Position numbers and translations under genes: made by a program
From: Prinia subflava
Lineage: Eukaryota > Chordata > Aves > Passeriformes > Cisticolidae
Assembly (NCBI RefSeq): GCF_021018805.1
Contig: NC_086266.1
Location: 2,418,001 to 2,482,000, forward strand
Reading direction: 5' to 3'
DNA length: 64,000 bases
The notes under the pieces: model-generated
What the model was told of the DNA's origin: nothing
The model's database searches: none
The model's input: the letters and a program-made list of their open reading frames with translations, nothing else
Part shown: in pieces, positions 1-12,599 of the stretch
Position numbering within the stretch: the stretch's first letter is position 1
How the letters are laid out: each line of letters opens with the position of its first letter

Positions 1-2187
1 CTCACATTAGCCATGGGTGGCTAATGCCACTACCCCAACACCCACACTGAGCTCTGCCCAGCCTCTTGCTGGGTGAAAACAAGTTCCTTCAAACCTCAAG
101 GCAAGGAAAACAATAAATGAATATGCATTTAAACAGGAGGATTGTGTTCCCGTATGGATTCCCTTAGGAATTTGCTTCCTGACACACTGCAAGGTGTGTT
201 ATGCAGAGAGAAAACACTGACACTTCACATAAAATAGTCAATCAGGACTGTATCATAAATATGTAATTTCATTCTCTAAAAACACCCTAAAATGACTGAC
301 ATTATTCCAAGGAATTAATCTTGATGAAATTGTTCAGCTTTCCTGTCACTAGTGAAGGATGCAAGTGGTTTAGGTTTATTTAGGACAGAGATGGACATGT
401 CAAACCATGACACAGGGTGAGCTGGAGGGAAACATTAATGCATTAACTCTAACCTGGTTTTATATCATGCATCTCTCTCCCCAAACCCCTCCCCCAAGTA
501 TGCAAATTGGCAGTAAATGACTGGCATTCAGAAACGTGCCTCCAAGCAGGTTAGGGATAATTAGTAAAGCACGTAGACACCCTGTCCTAAGAGCCAATTG
601 TGACAAATCCACAAAATAATGAATCTCTATTAATAGTTAATGATGGATGTCAAGAAGAGCCCAGACTTTGGGCTCTTCCCCTTTAAGCCCATGTGTTATC
701 CCCTTGTGTTTGGCTGGTCCAGCTGAATTTCTCCCTCCCCGTGTGCTGGCCTGCTTTGAATCCCAGCCAAGATGAGGTAATTGAAAACTGCCAGCCCGAA
801 TGCTTCACAAGTCTCTCATGGAACAAGATTCAACAAGCCTCTTCTCAATTTGTAAATATGCTGGAATAGACGTAGTAAGAAGGCTCTGATGTCAAACAAG
901 TTTAAGCATTAGCCATGTTCCTTTATGAGTGCTACAGCAGTGCTTAATACTTAATATATTAAACCCTATTAACACTGCAAAGTTACTTCATATCCCTGTG
1001 TTCCTCACACCGTTTTGCTCATAGATTTTTTGGTATTATTTTTTAATCACTCAGAGCATTCAGTTACTGCAGTGATGCATATATATTGATAGCTTTAAAG
1101 TCATATTTAGAGGTCTAGGCTCACAAAACTTCATATTTATATGCTTTTCTTGATACAAAAGAGAATTAGTTTTAGAAAGAACTTGTGTTTTGTATATATT
1201 GTTTCTAACATGGTAAGTTACATATTTTGGGTATTTACATATTCATGACCTACTTCAGGGTTATTGGAACATATTAAAACACCAAAGTAAAATGTAAACA
1301 AAACATAAACCTTTGCCATGTGAAGAGAGACCAAGAGTAACAGTGAGAATTGAGATGACATTACAATTTTATGATGAATGTTTTTAAGTCCTCCTGGTTG
1401 TTTGCAACTTACTGGCTCTTGATGCCCAACCATTACTGACAGGCCATGTGCTGTTAATTGGACTGAAAAAATGACTTGCTCCAAAATTCATCACTCTTAA
1501 TAGCTTAGCCTTTTTGCTGTCTTCACAATTAATCCTCTGACTACCAGAAAAGCTGAAAGAGTTAACCCTACACATTTTGGGTTGTCAAATTTGAACCAAA
1601 AAATTTTAACCCAAACTTCTGTGACGTGTTGATCCAGCTCAGTGTCAGCTTATGTCCCTCCCTAATTATTTAGAAGAACAGCTGGCAGAGTATTTGTAAT
1701 ACTTGATGCCTTGTGGCATATATAGGAATCATGGGTTTAAATTTGATCTCACAGAAAAGGCAGAGTTTTAAAAGAGAATTCAGATGATTTACTGTAATCA
1801 GTGGAAGAGCAGTGCAGCCAGCAGTGATGAAGAAGAACTTTCAAATTATCAGATTTTAACATGATAGGATCCCTCTTAGAAGCTTTTCCACCCTCTGTTT
1901 AAAAAGAATAAAGAGCCTATAAAACCTAAGCAAATGTTTCTGAGTACAGCCCCTACCTTTGTGAGGCAAGGTGAGTGAATCCCCATCCTTTATTTGCCTT
2001 TCTTTGTTGTCTCTTCAGAGACATCACTGCAAGTCACCAAAACCACAGAACCATCAGAGGGAAAGAGCAGCCGAGGGTTTGAAAAGTGCCAGAGCATTAA
2101 TTAGCTCAGAATTCCTGAATCTCCACTGATACAATGAGACTTACTCAATCACAGGATGATGTGGAAAGCCTAATAGTGGCTTTACAG
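1..2187. other. gene-free block, unique sequence
   Basis: No supportable gene. Open frames on both strands are short and show no family resemblance. The part from about 540 to 930 looks less random than its surroundings, with homeodomain-like TAAT cores and a perfect hairpin at 654-678, as is common in conserved non-coding elements. That is an impression from composition, not a demonstrated conservation. The rest is AT-rich unique DNA, including a 12-base AT-only palindrome at 951-962, which is expected by chance. Confidence 0.6.
654..678. repeat. perfect 9-bp inverted repeat, 7-nt loop
   Basis: The arms GAAGAGCCC (654-662) and GGGCTCTTC (670-678) are exact reverse complements around a 7-base spacer. 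Transcribed from either strand this would form a GC-containing stem-loop. About three inverted repeats with 9-bp arms and short loops are expected by chance in 64 kb, so function is not implied. Its position inside a CNE-like stretch is the reason to list it. Confidence 0.8.
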
Positions 2188-2395
2188 TGAAAGCACAGGA
2201 GTGGGAGGCAAGAAGTGCAGGTTCTATTCTTCCTGCCTCCAAAAAACCATCCCTTTTCATTGCTCATTTTCTCTGTATGCAAAGTGGAAATAATTGTGCT
2301 CACAGGACTCTTCTTAAGCTAACTTCACCTCCATCTGAGAAGCACTTTGGGATCTTCAGGTTAGAAAAACCACTGAACTGTGAAATATAATTTAA
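2188..2395 (+). repeat. MIR-type SINE, decayed, plus orientation
   Basis: The order of blocks matches the amniote MIR-like consensus. A GTGCAGGTTCTATTC segment stands where the consensus has 'tgggttctattcc'. It is followed by a TCATTTTCTCTGTATGCAAA segment for the 'cagtttccccatctgtaaaa' core, an AATAATTGTGCTCACAGG segment, and finally AAGCACTTTGGGATCTTCAG for 'aagcactttgagatcctcag'. The copy is strongly diverged, which fits an old insertion. The open frame that crosses it is a by-product of the repeat. The assignment is from memory of the family, not from a database search. Confidence 0.75.
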
Positions 2396-4362
2396 AATAT
2401 GTATTTTACTGGATGTGCTTAAAATAAGTATTCCCTGTGCCAGTGTAAAGAGGAATTTTGAGTGTGGGATACCAAGTCTAGATAATTTAACTGTTACCTT
2501 GAAATGTAAAAGCGTTGTTTGCAAAGGATTTTTCAATTCAGCAGATGACTGTGAAGCAGCACTTCAAACAGCTTTGCCCAGAATATCTATTATTAGTAAA
2601 CAACTGTGCCTTACAGGATTATTTGCAAGACTTTGCATTAGGTACACTTGAGGTAAGCTTCTGAAAACAGAGCTTCAAACATGTTAAAAGATAATATGTG
2701 TGCACATGAATAAACTTCTACATTTTCTACAAACTTGTAATTCTGTTCTAACAGAAACAAAAGCAATTTAAGAAATGCCATTCAATATCTGACTCACTTT
2801 AATGCTCAGTAAAGGTGACACATTGCAGAAGAACAAAGCACGGAGCTGGCCTGGCTTTGGCTATTTCCTGTTTAGTCAGAAATAGCTGCTGGAGCTGTGT
2901 TTATCCCTCCCATCTCACCAGCAAACAGCAATCCTCCCTAAACACATCTGCCCACTTGGGCCTGGCTGTAAACACTGCAAAGTTCTGCTCTGTGTGACCA
3001 GTTTGAGGAAATTTTAGGTATTCCTGTGTGAGGACTGCTAGCAGGACTGGTGACCCTCTTCAGACTTTTCCTTTCAAACAGATGCACAGATTTGTCTACT
3101 AAAATCATGTTGCTTTGTCTTCATTCAGTATTGTGCACCACGGCTTTTGTGCTCATCTCAGAGTTTTCTCCTAGGGCCTTTCTACCCACACAAATGGCAA
3201 ACATTTAGTAAATATTTGTTCAAGACGTCAAACATAATCTACGCTGAGAATTCAGATTGTTAGCTAAATTAAAAAGGTATAGTCTGCACGCAATGATCAG
3301 TCTGACTCCAAGTAAACTGGGGCTCGAAGCAGGTCAGAGCCATAAATAAATTCTTAGCTTCAGACAGAGTCATTAACGAGAGCACAAGAACCAGAGAAAA
3401 CAGTATTATTTGAGTTTGAATTCCAAAATTGAACTCATCTACATCAATCAGCAGAAAAAATAACAACAATCCTCACTTGCAACAGCATCCTCCTTATTTC
3501 ATGACTTTTATTAGAGAACTCTCCTGAAGCTTTTCCTCTGCTGATCTCCTTTCCCCCCTCAAAGGGAGACTGAGCCATGCCAGGGAGTACAACAGGAAAG
3601 ATATTGCAACCCTAATTTGATGAAATAAAACCACTGCCCCACAGTTTATCTTTACTACTTTTGCAGGAATGTGATTGTCACTAGTGCTTGGCACTAAAGG
3701 ACGTCTACTGCCACCAAAATTGCCAGTAATAGACAGATATTCAAATCTACTCAAGGTAAATTGAAGTGTAAGCAAAGGAAGATAAAATATTTTTTTATCC
3801 AAAGCTACACTTTCCAAGTCTTGTTATATAAAAGCTCTCACACTGCACTGCCACCTGAAATCCAGTAAGTTCAGTGGGCTTTAGGATTCCCCTTATTTCT
3901 TTTCTTTTCAAATCAAGGGAGAGACAAATCACCACACAGGACAGACCTGCAGCACTGTCAATAGATGTGGTGACCTACTGCAAGGGCTTTCTCCAATTTT
4001 GCAATGGGAAAGCTCCAAAGACCTCTGCCAGCAAACAATTAGGAAAGCAGGTGAATCTTTGTCTGCAAAAGAAGAGTAACAAAATTACCCAAAGACAAGG
4101 TAACAGCGATGCTTTTACTTTGCACACAAGCTGAACATGCAGGGACAGCTACCAGCATCCTCCTGTAAAAAGCCCTCTAGAATAAGCTGTTAAGAATAGG
4201 ATGCAATTGTTAAGGCTACTTATCTTCTGCAAGTTAAGCAGAAATACTCAGCTCTTTCCAGACATCCCTGGCCATAGAGCCTTTCTCTGCCTTCCCTTCT
4301 GCAAAAGCTCCCACTGCAGAACCCCCTCACCTTTCCAGGCAGGCAGCCTGCTCCTTCTGCCA

Positions 4363-4392
4363 GCTGGGAATGGAGCACGGCTGATTCCCAGC
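4363..4392. repeat. perfect 9-bp inverted repeat, 12-nt loop
   Basis: GCTGGGAAT (4363-4371) and ATTCCCAGC (4384-4392) are exact reverse complements separated by 12 bases. It lies in a locally GC-richer patch (about 4310-4430) that also has a direct run of two AGGC units. An arm length of 9 is near the chance limit for a window of this size. Confidence 0.75.
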
Positions 4393-4640
4393 ACCTCTGC
4401 CATTCCCCAGCCTTGGCCAGCTCTTCTTTAAAGACCAGGAAACTGCCATCCTGCTCACCACATAAAAAGAGGATATGCCCTCACTGCAGGGGAATTACCA
4501 GCTTTGCTGTGCTTGGCCAAGCAGTGTGCTGGCAGAGCACACAGCCCAAACCCTGTAAAACATTTGCTTTACACAAAAGCAAGCTGAGAACAGAGAAGTG
4601 GAAATTGTCAGATACGCCTGAATCAGGCATACAGCGTTAC

Positions 4641-4904
4641 CTTTATGCAATGTGACTTTGTCTCATACTGAAATAGGGCACAGCTGAATTTGTAAATAGC
4701 CCGGGATTCACCCCTCTGTCCTTGTGTAAATTCAACAGGGACCTTTGGAATGACAATTCTGGTGTCCTCTGCAATCTTTTCTGGAGGCTCCACATGGAAC
4801 TCAGGTGACTGAGATCCTCCAGCTGCCATGCCATGAAACAGGGTGGAGATAAAGGCAAACTGTAGCCAGTGGTGAGCTATGGTTCCATTGACATATGGAA
4901 GCAC
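4641..4904 (-). other. exon-like open frame, unrecognised product
   Basis: On the minus strand this 264-base stretch (88 codons, no stop) is bounded by splice-like signals. An acceptor with a short pyrimidine tract (CCTTTCCTGTAG) lies just above 4904, and a donor (AAG followed by GTAACG) lies just below 4641. The donor is weakened by C at +5. The frame would encode a hydrophobic segment near its start (residues about 13-25, including WLQFAFISTLF) and then a Pro/Glu-rich, mainly charged part (SPEFHVEPPEKIAED). I do not recognise the protein. A stop codon sits exactly at the acceptor, so there is no open frame upstream. It could be a real internal exon of a minus-strand gene whose other exons are outside or unseen, a pseudo-exon, or chance. 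Confidence 0.2.
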
Positions 4905-7900
4905 CTACAGGAAAGGTTTTTGTAGATGTTTCTATAAAAATTTTGCATTATTTGGTGGTGATTTAAAAATTAAATTACATGGCAGAGCTTCATTTTCATT
5001 GTTATCTTATAGAAAGCTTTCCTTTGAAGTGGGATATTACATTAGTCATTTTGGGGTTCAACTGCAACAGAACCTGATCTGGACATCTGCGGTCCTCACT
5101 ATTAGCTGCTTTTATGATCTTGTGGATGTTTTTCGAGTTGAGCATTAATTAAAAAATGTTACAGTATAAATATGGATGTATTTCTTGGAAAATGGATGCA
5201 GTCATCAGTTCCATTTGTGTTACTGCCCATGAGCCAGCCACATTCAAGGTCCCACTTGTACCTACACAGCAGAAGTTACGTGTCTCTAGCAGCTTCTCAA
5301 AGAGAATTGTTTCACTGAGAAAATGTAGCCCAAGCTTCCCTGCTAAATGTAATTTATTTTTATTTGATTTTCCCATGTCAGTCATGCCCTTGTTTTGCCA
5401 CCTGCTCTATCTCAGTCAGCACATAATTTATAAAACTCTGTAAGAAGGATGGAGACAATATTCTTGTTACTGTTCTCTACAACATGAGGACAAAGTGATC
5501 CTGGGTATAGGAACAGAGCCACAGTATGGTTTCAAACTAGATGTGCAAAGAAATCTGACTGATTTGAGATTTAAAAACAAGTACCCATTTGATTTTGCAG
5601 TGCAAACAGTCACCACCAAGAACAAAAGGTTCCTTGAAGTTAACGAAACAGGGGATCAGAAGGCTGCTCCTGTTTAAGTCATTTGGAATTCTGCCCCTGG
5701 TACAACAGGGCTGAGATTTCATGCTGGGATCTAAATGTGAATGACCAACCCTATGCCAGAGGGGAAGCCACACATCCTTTTTGTTGTTTTGGTAGGCTCA
5801 ATTGCAAAAATAGGTAAAAGCAAGCCCAGGCGAAAGTCACTCTGCCTCAAAGGTGAGATTTCCTGAGGAAAAAAATGGTCCTGGCTCTCTACACTGCTCT
5901 CCATTAGCAGTGATGTGTCATGACTGATTTGGTGCAGATGCAAAAGAGGGCAAAGAAATGGATCCAGTACATTTTTCAAGAAAACAGGACTTCCAGACTT
6001 CCACTCAGATACCGTGAGATGCCAAGTTTCTGCTGACCATGCTTAACAAACATGTTCTCTTTGCATTTGTCTGTGCCAAACCTTGAACACTTTAAGTAAT
6101 TCTAAACTTTATCTTGATAGTTATTCTTCTTTTTCTCATTTATACTCTGATTTATGTATGATTTATAATGTTTCTACTGGAAAGTTTCACATGCAAGTAA
6201 GCTTTCCCTTGTTAGAGTTTGTACATTACCATTTGGAGACATCTTTTTACTTTTACTATAGTAATATTTCTTACATCGATTTTCAACTTCATCATTACTG
6301 GAAATCGTCTAGGTAATAACTTTAAAGATGTTAAAGAGCTGCTGGTATTTCATGCAAAAGCCTGACAAACATTCTATTAAAACTTGTGCTGGTGATAATT
6401 CATCAAAAGGCACACTTTTCCAATCCCCTTCTTTTAGTAGAGACTTTGCCACCTGAAGTTACACACTTATTTTCTAAATACATGATTGGCCCCAGCTCCT
6501 CTTGTTTGTGTTTGCCCCAGAGGAAGATGCTGAGTCAGACACAGATAAAGAAACTTTTAACACAACAAGTCATTCATCGTGCTCAACCCAAGATAAAGAG
6601 GGTTGGGTTGCAACAGTCTTTGAAGCTTTCTTTTTTCAGGATCCTGAAAAACCTCATTGAGACTTTCCACAGATGGAAAAGAAATAGCAGTTTTATTGGT
6701 ACTAATGCAGGATCATCAGCCCCAGCTCAAATGAGATGGCAACAACGAGGAGGATAATTTTCACCCCACTGAATATATTTTTTCAGACATTTTCTACTCA
6801 GTTGCCCTTGTTATTATTTGTTTTCAGTCACTATTCACACACTGGGCATAAAGTACTCAACTTTTTATCTCTATATATTTTTACCTACTTATTACTTTCA
6901 TAGGTATAACAAATTAGCTACATTTTCATTCAGTTCTTTCACTAGCATGTTGAATTTAAACAGAAAGTATTCAGATTACATGGATTAATTAGATGTTTGA
7001 TTAAAAAAAAAAAACAGGAAAATGAGTTGCAGACTATAATATAAAACACAGCAGGCTTTGACTTTCTGCCTGGAAGCTGTTTAAAAAAATAATAATAATT
7101 AAGAAGGAAATGAAGAGTACACTGTATTCTATGCATAAATAAGAGATATTAAAGGCAAATATTTGCTTTTAGATTATGATGAACTCAGATTTACACCAAA
7201 AAAAAATGGACTTGAGATGTTAATTTAGCTAAATATGAGCTCTAATCAGTCATTCCTCCTGCATCATCTTCCATGGCTATGCATAATTATAGGAGAGGTG
7301 CTTGTACTGTAACACAACCTTTCACTGTAAGCTACAGCCTGAGGATGTTTTCTCCCCTTATCCTTGAATCCCCTTTGCACAGCCCTAAGCCCCATCACAC
7401 ATTTAGAAGGAACAGTTCAAAAACTAGATGGAGTATAATAAATTAATCTGGACTTAGTGGGTGGATAAAAGGTCCGGCAGGGGTTTGTTACAGACCCTGG
7501 GGACAAGAAGAGAGAGGAAAATGGAATAGTGCACAATGACATTAGTAAGGCAAACAGAGATAATACTCTGTGCATGTGTCTGTGTGTGTGCAGAGTGCTG
7601 GGGGAAGGGTGGCATCAGTATTCCCTTGAATCATCTTAATGCAATAACCACTGAGTGCTGCCAGCCTGCTCCAGAGAGCCAAGCAAGGAGGGGTTCTGCA
7701 TCCCTCCTTAAATTATCACACATCACCAAGTCACAGACAGAGGAACTCTGCAGCAAAAAGCAGTGTTAGCTTCATTCTGAACAGTCCTGGGGATTTGAAA
7801 CCTTTGTTCTCTGGCCAGATCTACCCAGAGAGGGGAGGTGTGCACAGCCTGCATCAACTTATTGTGGCACAACTTTATAATAGGAGGTGCAAGAATGAAT

Positions 7901-10900
7901 TCTTGTGCTTTTGGAGAACAGGTAAACAGCAGTGTGAGATACCAGAAACCAGGTTTGTCCTGGTATATACTCTCATGTAGTACTAGTGCCAGATCAGTGC
8001 TGGGAGCCAAGGTGGCAGCTGCACTGTGCTTGGCAGGCACTGCCACCTCTCCAAGGAAAGATTAAACAACAATAAAAATGCTTCTGACCTACCCATGAAA
8101 TGGGCTCTCCTTTTCACAGACTTGGACTTCCTACATGAACCATCTTCAGGAAGAACATCAAGGTAGAAGTGTATAATTTCATAAAGGAAACACTTCAGAA
8201 TGCAGAGAAGCACACAGCAAAACAGAGTGCAAGTAAAGAAAGAAGGGGTTCAAAAGGATTGAGAATTGCATTGTCAGAAGCCTACAAACCAACAGGTTTG
8301 GAAGAGTAATTTCTGATTATCCATTTCAAATTTCTACCTAAGATACGAAAGGTATGAATGAAATACTCCAATGTCTTGAATATATATTCATCACAGCTCA
8401 ACACTCAATATTCACTTTGAAATTGAAATGAAACACAACTAACATAATTGTAAAACATGCCTAAATAGCAGCTGCTCTTCATTCCCTTTTTCCACAGCTA
8501 CTGTAAGCAAGGGCTTGCCATAGCTCATGCAGCTTGGGTCATTACACTTTATATCAAAGACTACAGATGCCAGTGCTTCTCATTTTGCTTTTCCAGCAGA
8601 ATTCTGGATGAAAACTTTAGACATACACAAGGAGAGGGAGATGTGTATTGCACCTTCTGCTCTACTGGGATCTGAAAAAACAAATTAAAGTGCCTGCTAC
8701 CACTGCTAGCATTGACCAGATCCCCTCTCAGCTCTCCTGGAGCTGTCGAGGAAAAGCCTGGACATTACTCATACTCTCCCCATGCCCATTCTTTTCTAGA
8801 ACAACTCCCCCAACAAAGCAGACCTATCTTTTTTGAAGAGGAGTTTCAAAGTTTGAGCCTAGCTTTAGTTTAAAAATAATCTTTTTTTGTACATTCTCTC
8901 AAAAACTGCATCTGCAATGGAATCTTTAGAGTGCAAGAATTATGTGTGGTTACTGGCTTAATTTCTGCTGGATTCCCAATGGTCTATTTTTATCTCATGA
9001 TCTCAGAACAATTTGGGATGTTGCACAACCACCAACAGTTCTGATGCAGAGAAATGGGAACAATGCAGTTTTTCAAGTTAAAAATCCAGATACGATGCTG
9101 GATTGGCAACATCTGACTGGCTGAAGATTGTGAAAGAAACAGCTAAAGTAGAGTAAAGGATGTTACCCATAAAAATGCCCAAAAGACCTAGAAGTTAAAA
9201 TAAGCCCAAGGTTTATCAGGTCTTTAGCAACACCTCACATATAATAAAAAATATGAAGATATGTCATTAACTGGACAGTGAAGAACATTTCCAGAACTTG
9301 CAGAGAGAGTTCATTTTGAAGTCATAGCAACTTTCTTCATCTGCATCTGTCTGTTGCCAGAATGTCCTCATTGAGTATCTCCATTCCTGCATAACTCTTA
9401 TTCACAAAATTCACTCAAAACACAAAAAGAACACAAACAATGTTCTTCCTTTTATCTGTTTGTAAGTATGTTTTAGATAAAGCTATTCTGATAGTTTAAG
9501 ACTATTTGTTCAGATTGCACAAGCTATTCAGTGCCAGAGTTATTTCAATCCTGGGAAGAGGTAGTACAATAGATAGAAATGATGTATGAATAGTACATAA
9601 ATGATGATAATGGAAGGGCTGATTTAATAAATGGGAACTTTAAGCTGAAAGCATGAATGAGAAGGCACTGGATCTCCAGCTCCACTGCTGGGGAACGTGG
9701 GGTCACAAAAAACTCAGGGGAAATGCTGAATGTTGCCCTGCCAGGATTTATCCCATGCTCTGAACACTGGACACTCTTGGATAAGCTACTGGAGCTGCCA
9801 CCTTGCAGATGATACTGGAAGCTGACAATCCAATCAGCAGCACTTTTTGTAAAGAATAAGGAATTAGCTGTAGTGAGCTGGCCTCATTTCAGCCTGCATA
9901 ATTACAGCCTGCACACCTATGATTCCTTTGCCATTTCTTAGGGGAAAAAAAAGAACACATTCTTCCCTTGCTGTAAGGCTTTTGCCTAGGAAATCTCAGC
10001 TGTAGCTGTAATCATCTTGTGCTTAAGTCTGATATCAAACTGTTAAATTTGCAATGTACTTTGAGATCATTTATTCTAAATCTTAAGATTATTATTGCAG
10101 ACATCTCAAAGGACTACATATTCCACCCTGCTTGTTCCAATAATGAGGCATGAAAGAGTAAACTGAGAGTTTGGTTTCTGATTCCTCCCCCTTTTTTTGC
10201 CCTGCCCATTTATATGCTTTGAAAACTGAAGTCATAACACTGTCAGAACTTTTTTTTTTAGTGGTTTAATAAACATGACATGCTTGCACTTGCTTTGCAT
10301 TTTAATAGCAATGCAGTGGCAATAAGACACTTCCACAAATATAATGCATGCAATTACACAGGGGTTTAAGGGCTAACTTTTTGTCATGCATATATACACA
10401 CACACATATTTTAAAACTTTTTTGTTCAAAACCTAAAAACGCTCTCTCAGTTCTCCCTTTCCCATTATGGGTACCCGACTGCCCTTCAGGTGGAATTTGG
10501 AGCTGTTGAGAGCCAGATTTTTGTGACTGCATCACTGTAGTTGGCTTCAGTGGAAACTTTTCAATGGCACCAAAAGAGTACCTGTGGAAGTGGTCACGTT
10601 GGTGATCTGACAGTTTTTAATCTTTTTCCTCCTTGAGGAGAGTTCCAACACGAGGTTTCTGCTCCCTAATCTGCACATACATAACCACTTCACAGTTCTG
10701 CTTGAGTGTATTTATATTTTTCCTCTTCACACAACACTCAGAACCACCCAGAGCATCAGAGCTAAGAGCAACCATGGCCAAGCATTGTTCACACAAGAAG
10801 TTTGGTCCAGGATTTTAAAGACCCAAAGTACTGTAATGGCCTGTATGGGGTTTTGGTTTGACCCATTTTAAATGCCTTGTGTCTATTATGTGAGTAGACC

Positions 10901-11192
10901 TTCATTAACCTGCCCTGAAGTTGTTAAAAATTAAATTAAATCTCACTAGAAAAGATTCAAGTAGTAAAGTGGTAGTTTAAGTTCTAAGGGATATAACTGG
11001 TACTGTGCTGTGCTTCTGATTTTGGGCCATCACCTCTCTCTCCTGCCAGGCTCAGGGTGACATTTCACTCATTTTTATTCAGAGGTAAATTAAATGACCA
11101 GGAATGAAATTAATTCCAGAGTCTGGCTCAAAGTGCATTAAAATAAACAAAAGGAATCATATTAACTTTAGTAGAATGCCTACAATGTATTA

Positions 11193-11237
11193 GTAGAGCA
11201 GTAGTAGAGCACTTAGTAGACATACTAAGTAGAGCAC
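11193..11237. repeat. short direct repeats with a nested hairpin
   Basis: The 9-mer AGTAGAGCA occurs three times within about 45 bases (near 11193, 11204 and 11229). Between the second and third copies is a perfect hairpin, ACTTAGTA (11211-11218) against TACTAAGT (11223-11230), with a 4-base loop. This looks like a local slippage or template-switch product. No function can be assigned. Confidence 0.7.
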
Positions 11238-12599
11238 TACAGTTAGCATAAGCCAAAATATGCACATAGTTTTAAAGGAAAAGCTTTAATATTCCATACC
11301 ATACTGACAATATTTCAGCTATGATTATGCTAAGCAGCATAACTTTCTTTTATGTTTCAGATGTTAACATTCATAAATTTACAGTATAACACTGTATTTT
11401 GCTTTTGCATTAGGTTCAGCTAGACTGTTATCCTGAAAAACATTTTTTAAGATTTCTTCTTTACTAACTCAAGAGACTACAATCACAATTTTTCTGCTAC
11501 ATACCTTCAGTGGTGTAGGGATTATAGGCTTGAGCAACTTAGATTGTATAATAAACTGCCAAATGAGATGAGGTAAAACAGTAACTCCACAAAAGGATCT
11601 AATTCAGTGTACTTACTGTGTGCTAGCATTAGTCAGTGATTAGGTTATTAAATCCTCTCTAATTATTATTTGAAGCTTTTCATAAATAGCTTTTTGCAAA
11701 ATGGATCTTATCTGAAAATTTAATTTATTGGATGTTTACAGGCTTAAAAAAAGTGATTTTATGATATAAACCGAGAATTACTTCCTTTTTAAATAACCCA
11801 AATTGGTGCTGTAATTGAGATGAGCATACTATTTTTTTCACACAATAATCTGATATGGGACTTTCTTCTCTCAAGAGACTTGCTTGATCTGCTCTTTATA
11901 GACATTCAGTCTCTGTAAATATGCTTTTGGTTTCTTTATCAGTAATAGTATTAGACCTGAATGCTTCAGTATACAGTATAATGGGATATTAAAGGGCTTT
12001 CTGTATATGTTTTAGACAAGCTAGTCTAATAGAAAGAAATGAATACATGAAGGATATTCTTTACATGTAGACAATACCATTTATAAGGATTTTCTTCTAC
12101 CATTTAGTTATTATATTTTTAGAGAAAATCACATTGCTTTCTTTCCCTTTTTTTTTCTCTCTGTCATTGTTTGCCTTTTCTTCCTGCTTGTACTTTGCTA
12201 CTGAACCATCTGACTATCTGTGTTGCCATGGGAAGGACTGCAATGCCATAAATTCACAGAAGATAAGTTCCTGTGTTCATTTTTTCTCCCCATTTTATTC
12301 TTAAACAATCATTAGCACAGGTTAGCTGCTTTCATAAGGATGTTCTGGCACTAGAGGAGGACTGTAAAAATATTCATTTCTGGAAAAGATACAGCAAAAA
12401 CATTCTATTTGTTTCACAGAAAGGAACCAACCTACACAGGCAAAAGTCAATGTTTCCCTGCTTGTAGATACCTGACTTTGAGAGCTGAGCCAAACTATGG
12501 GCAGGGATCCATCTAGTCTTATGGTAGCTGCTGTGAATTCCAGAAATGCTAAAAATTGAGTTAAAAACAAGAAGAGTGCTGGATGTGCTGGATGCTTCA

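Larger units (their letters stand above)
2396..12599. other. gene-free block with a few exon-like frames
   Basis: About 10 kb of AT-rich unique sequence without a supportable gene. Items described separately are the inverted repeat at 4363-4392, the minus-strand exon-like frame at 4641-4904, and the short direct and inverted repeats at 11193-11237. Two good splice-acceptor-like tracts lie on the plus strand, ending at 6520 and 6639. A weak MIR-like 3' part may lie near 5400-5470. The remaining open frames are short and look random. Confidence 0.55.
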
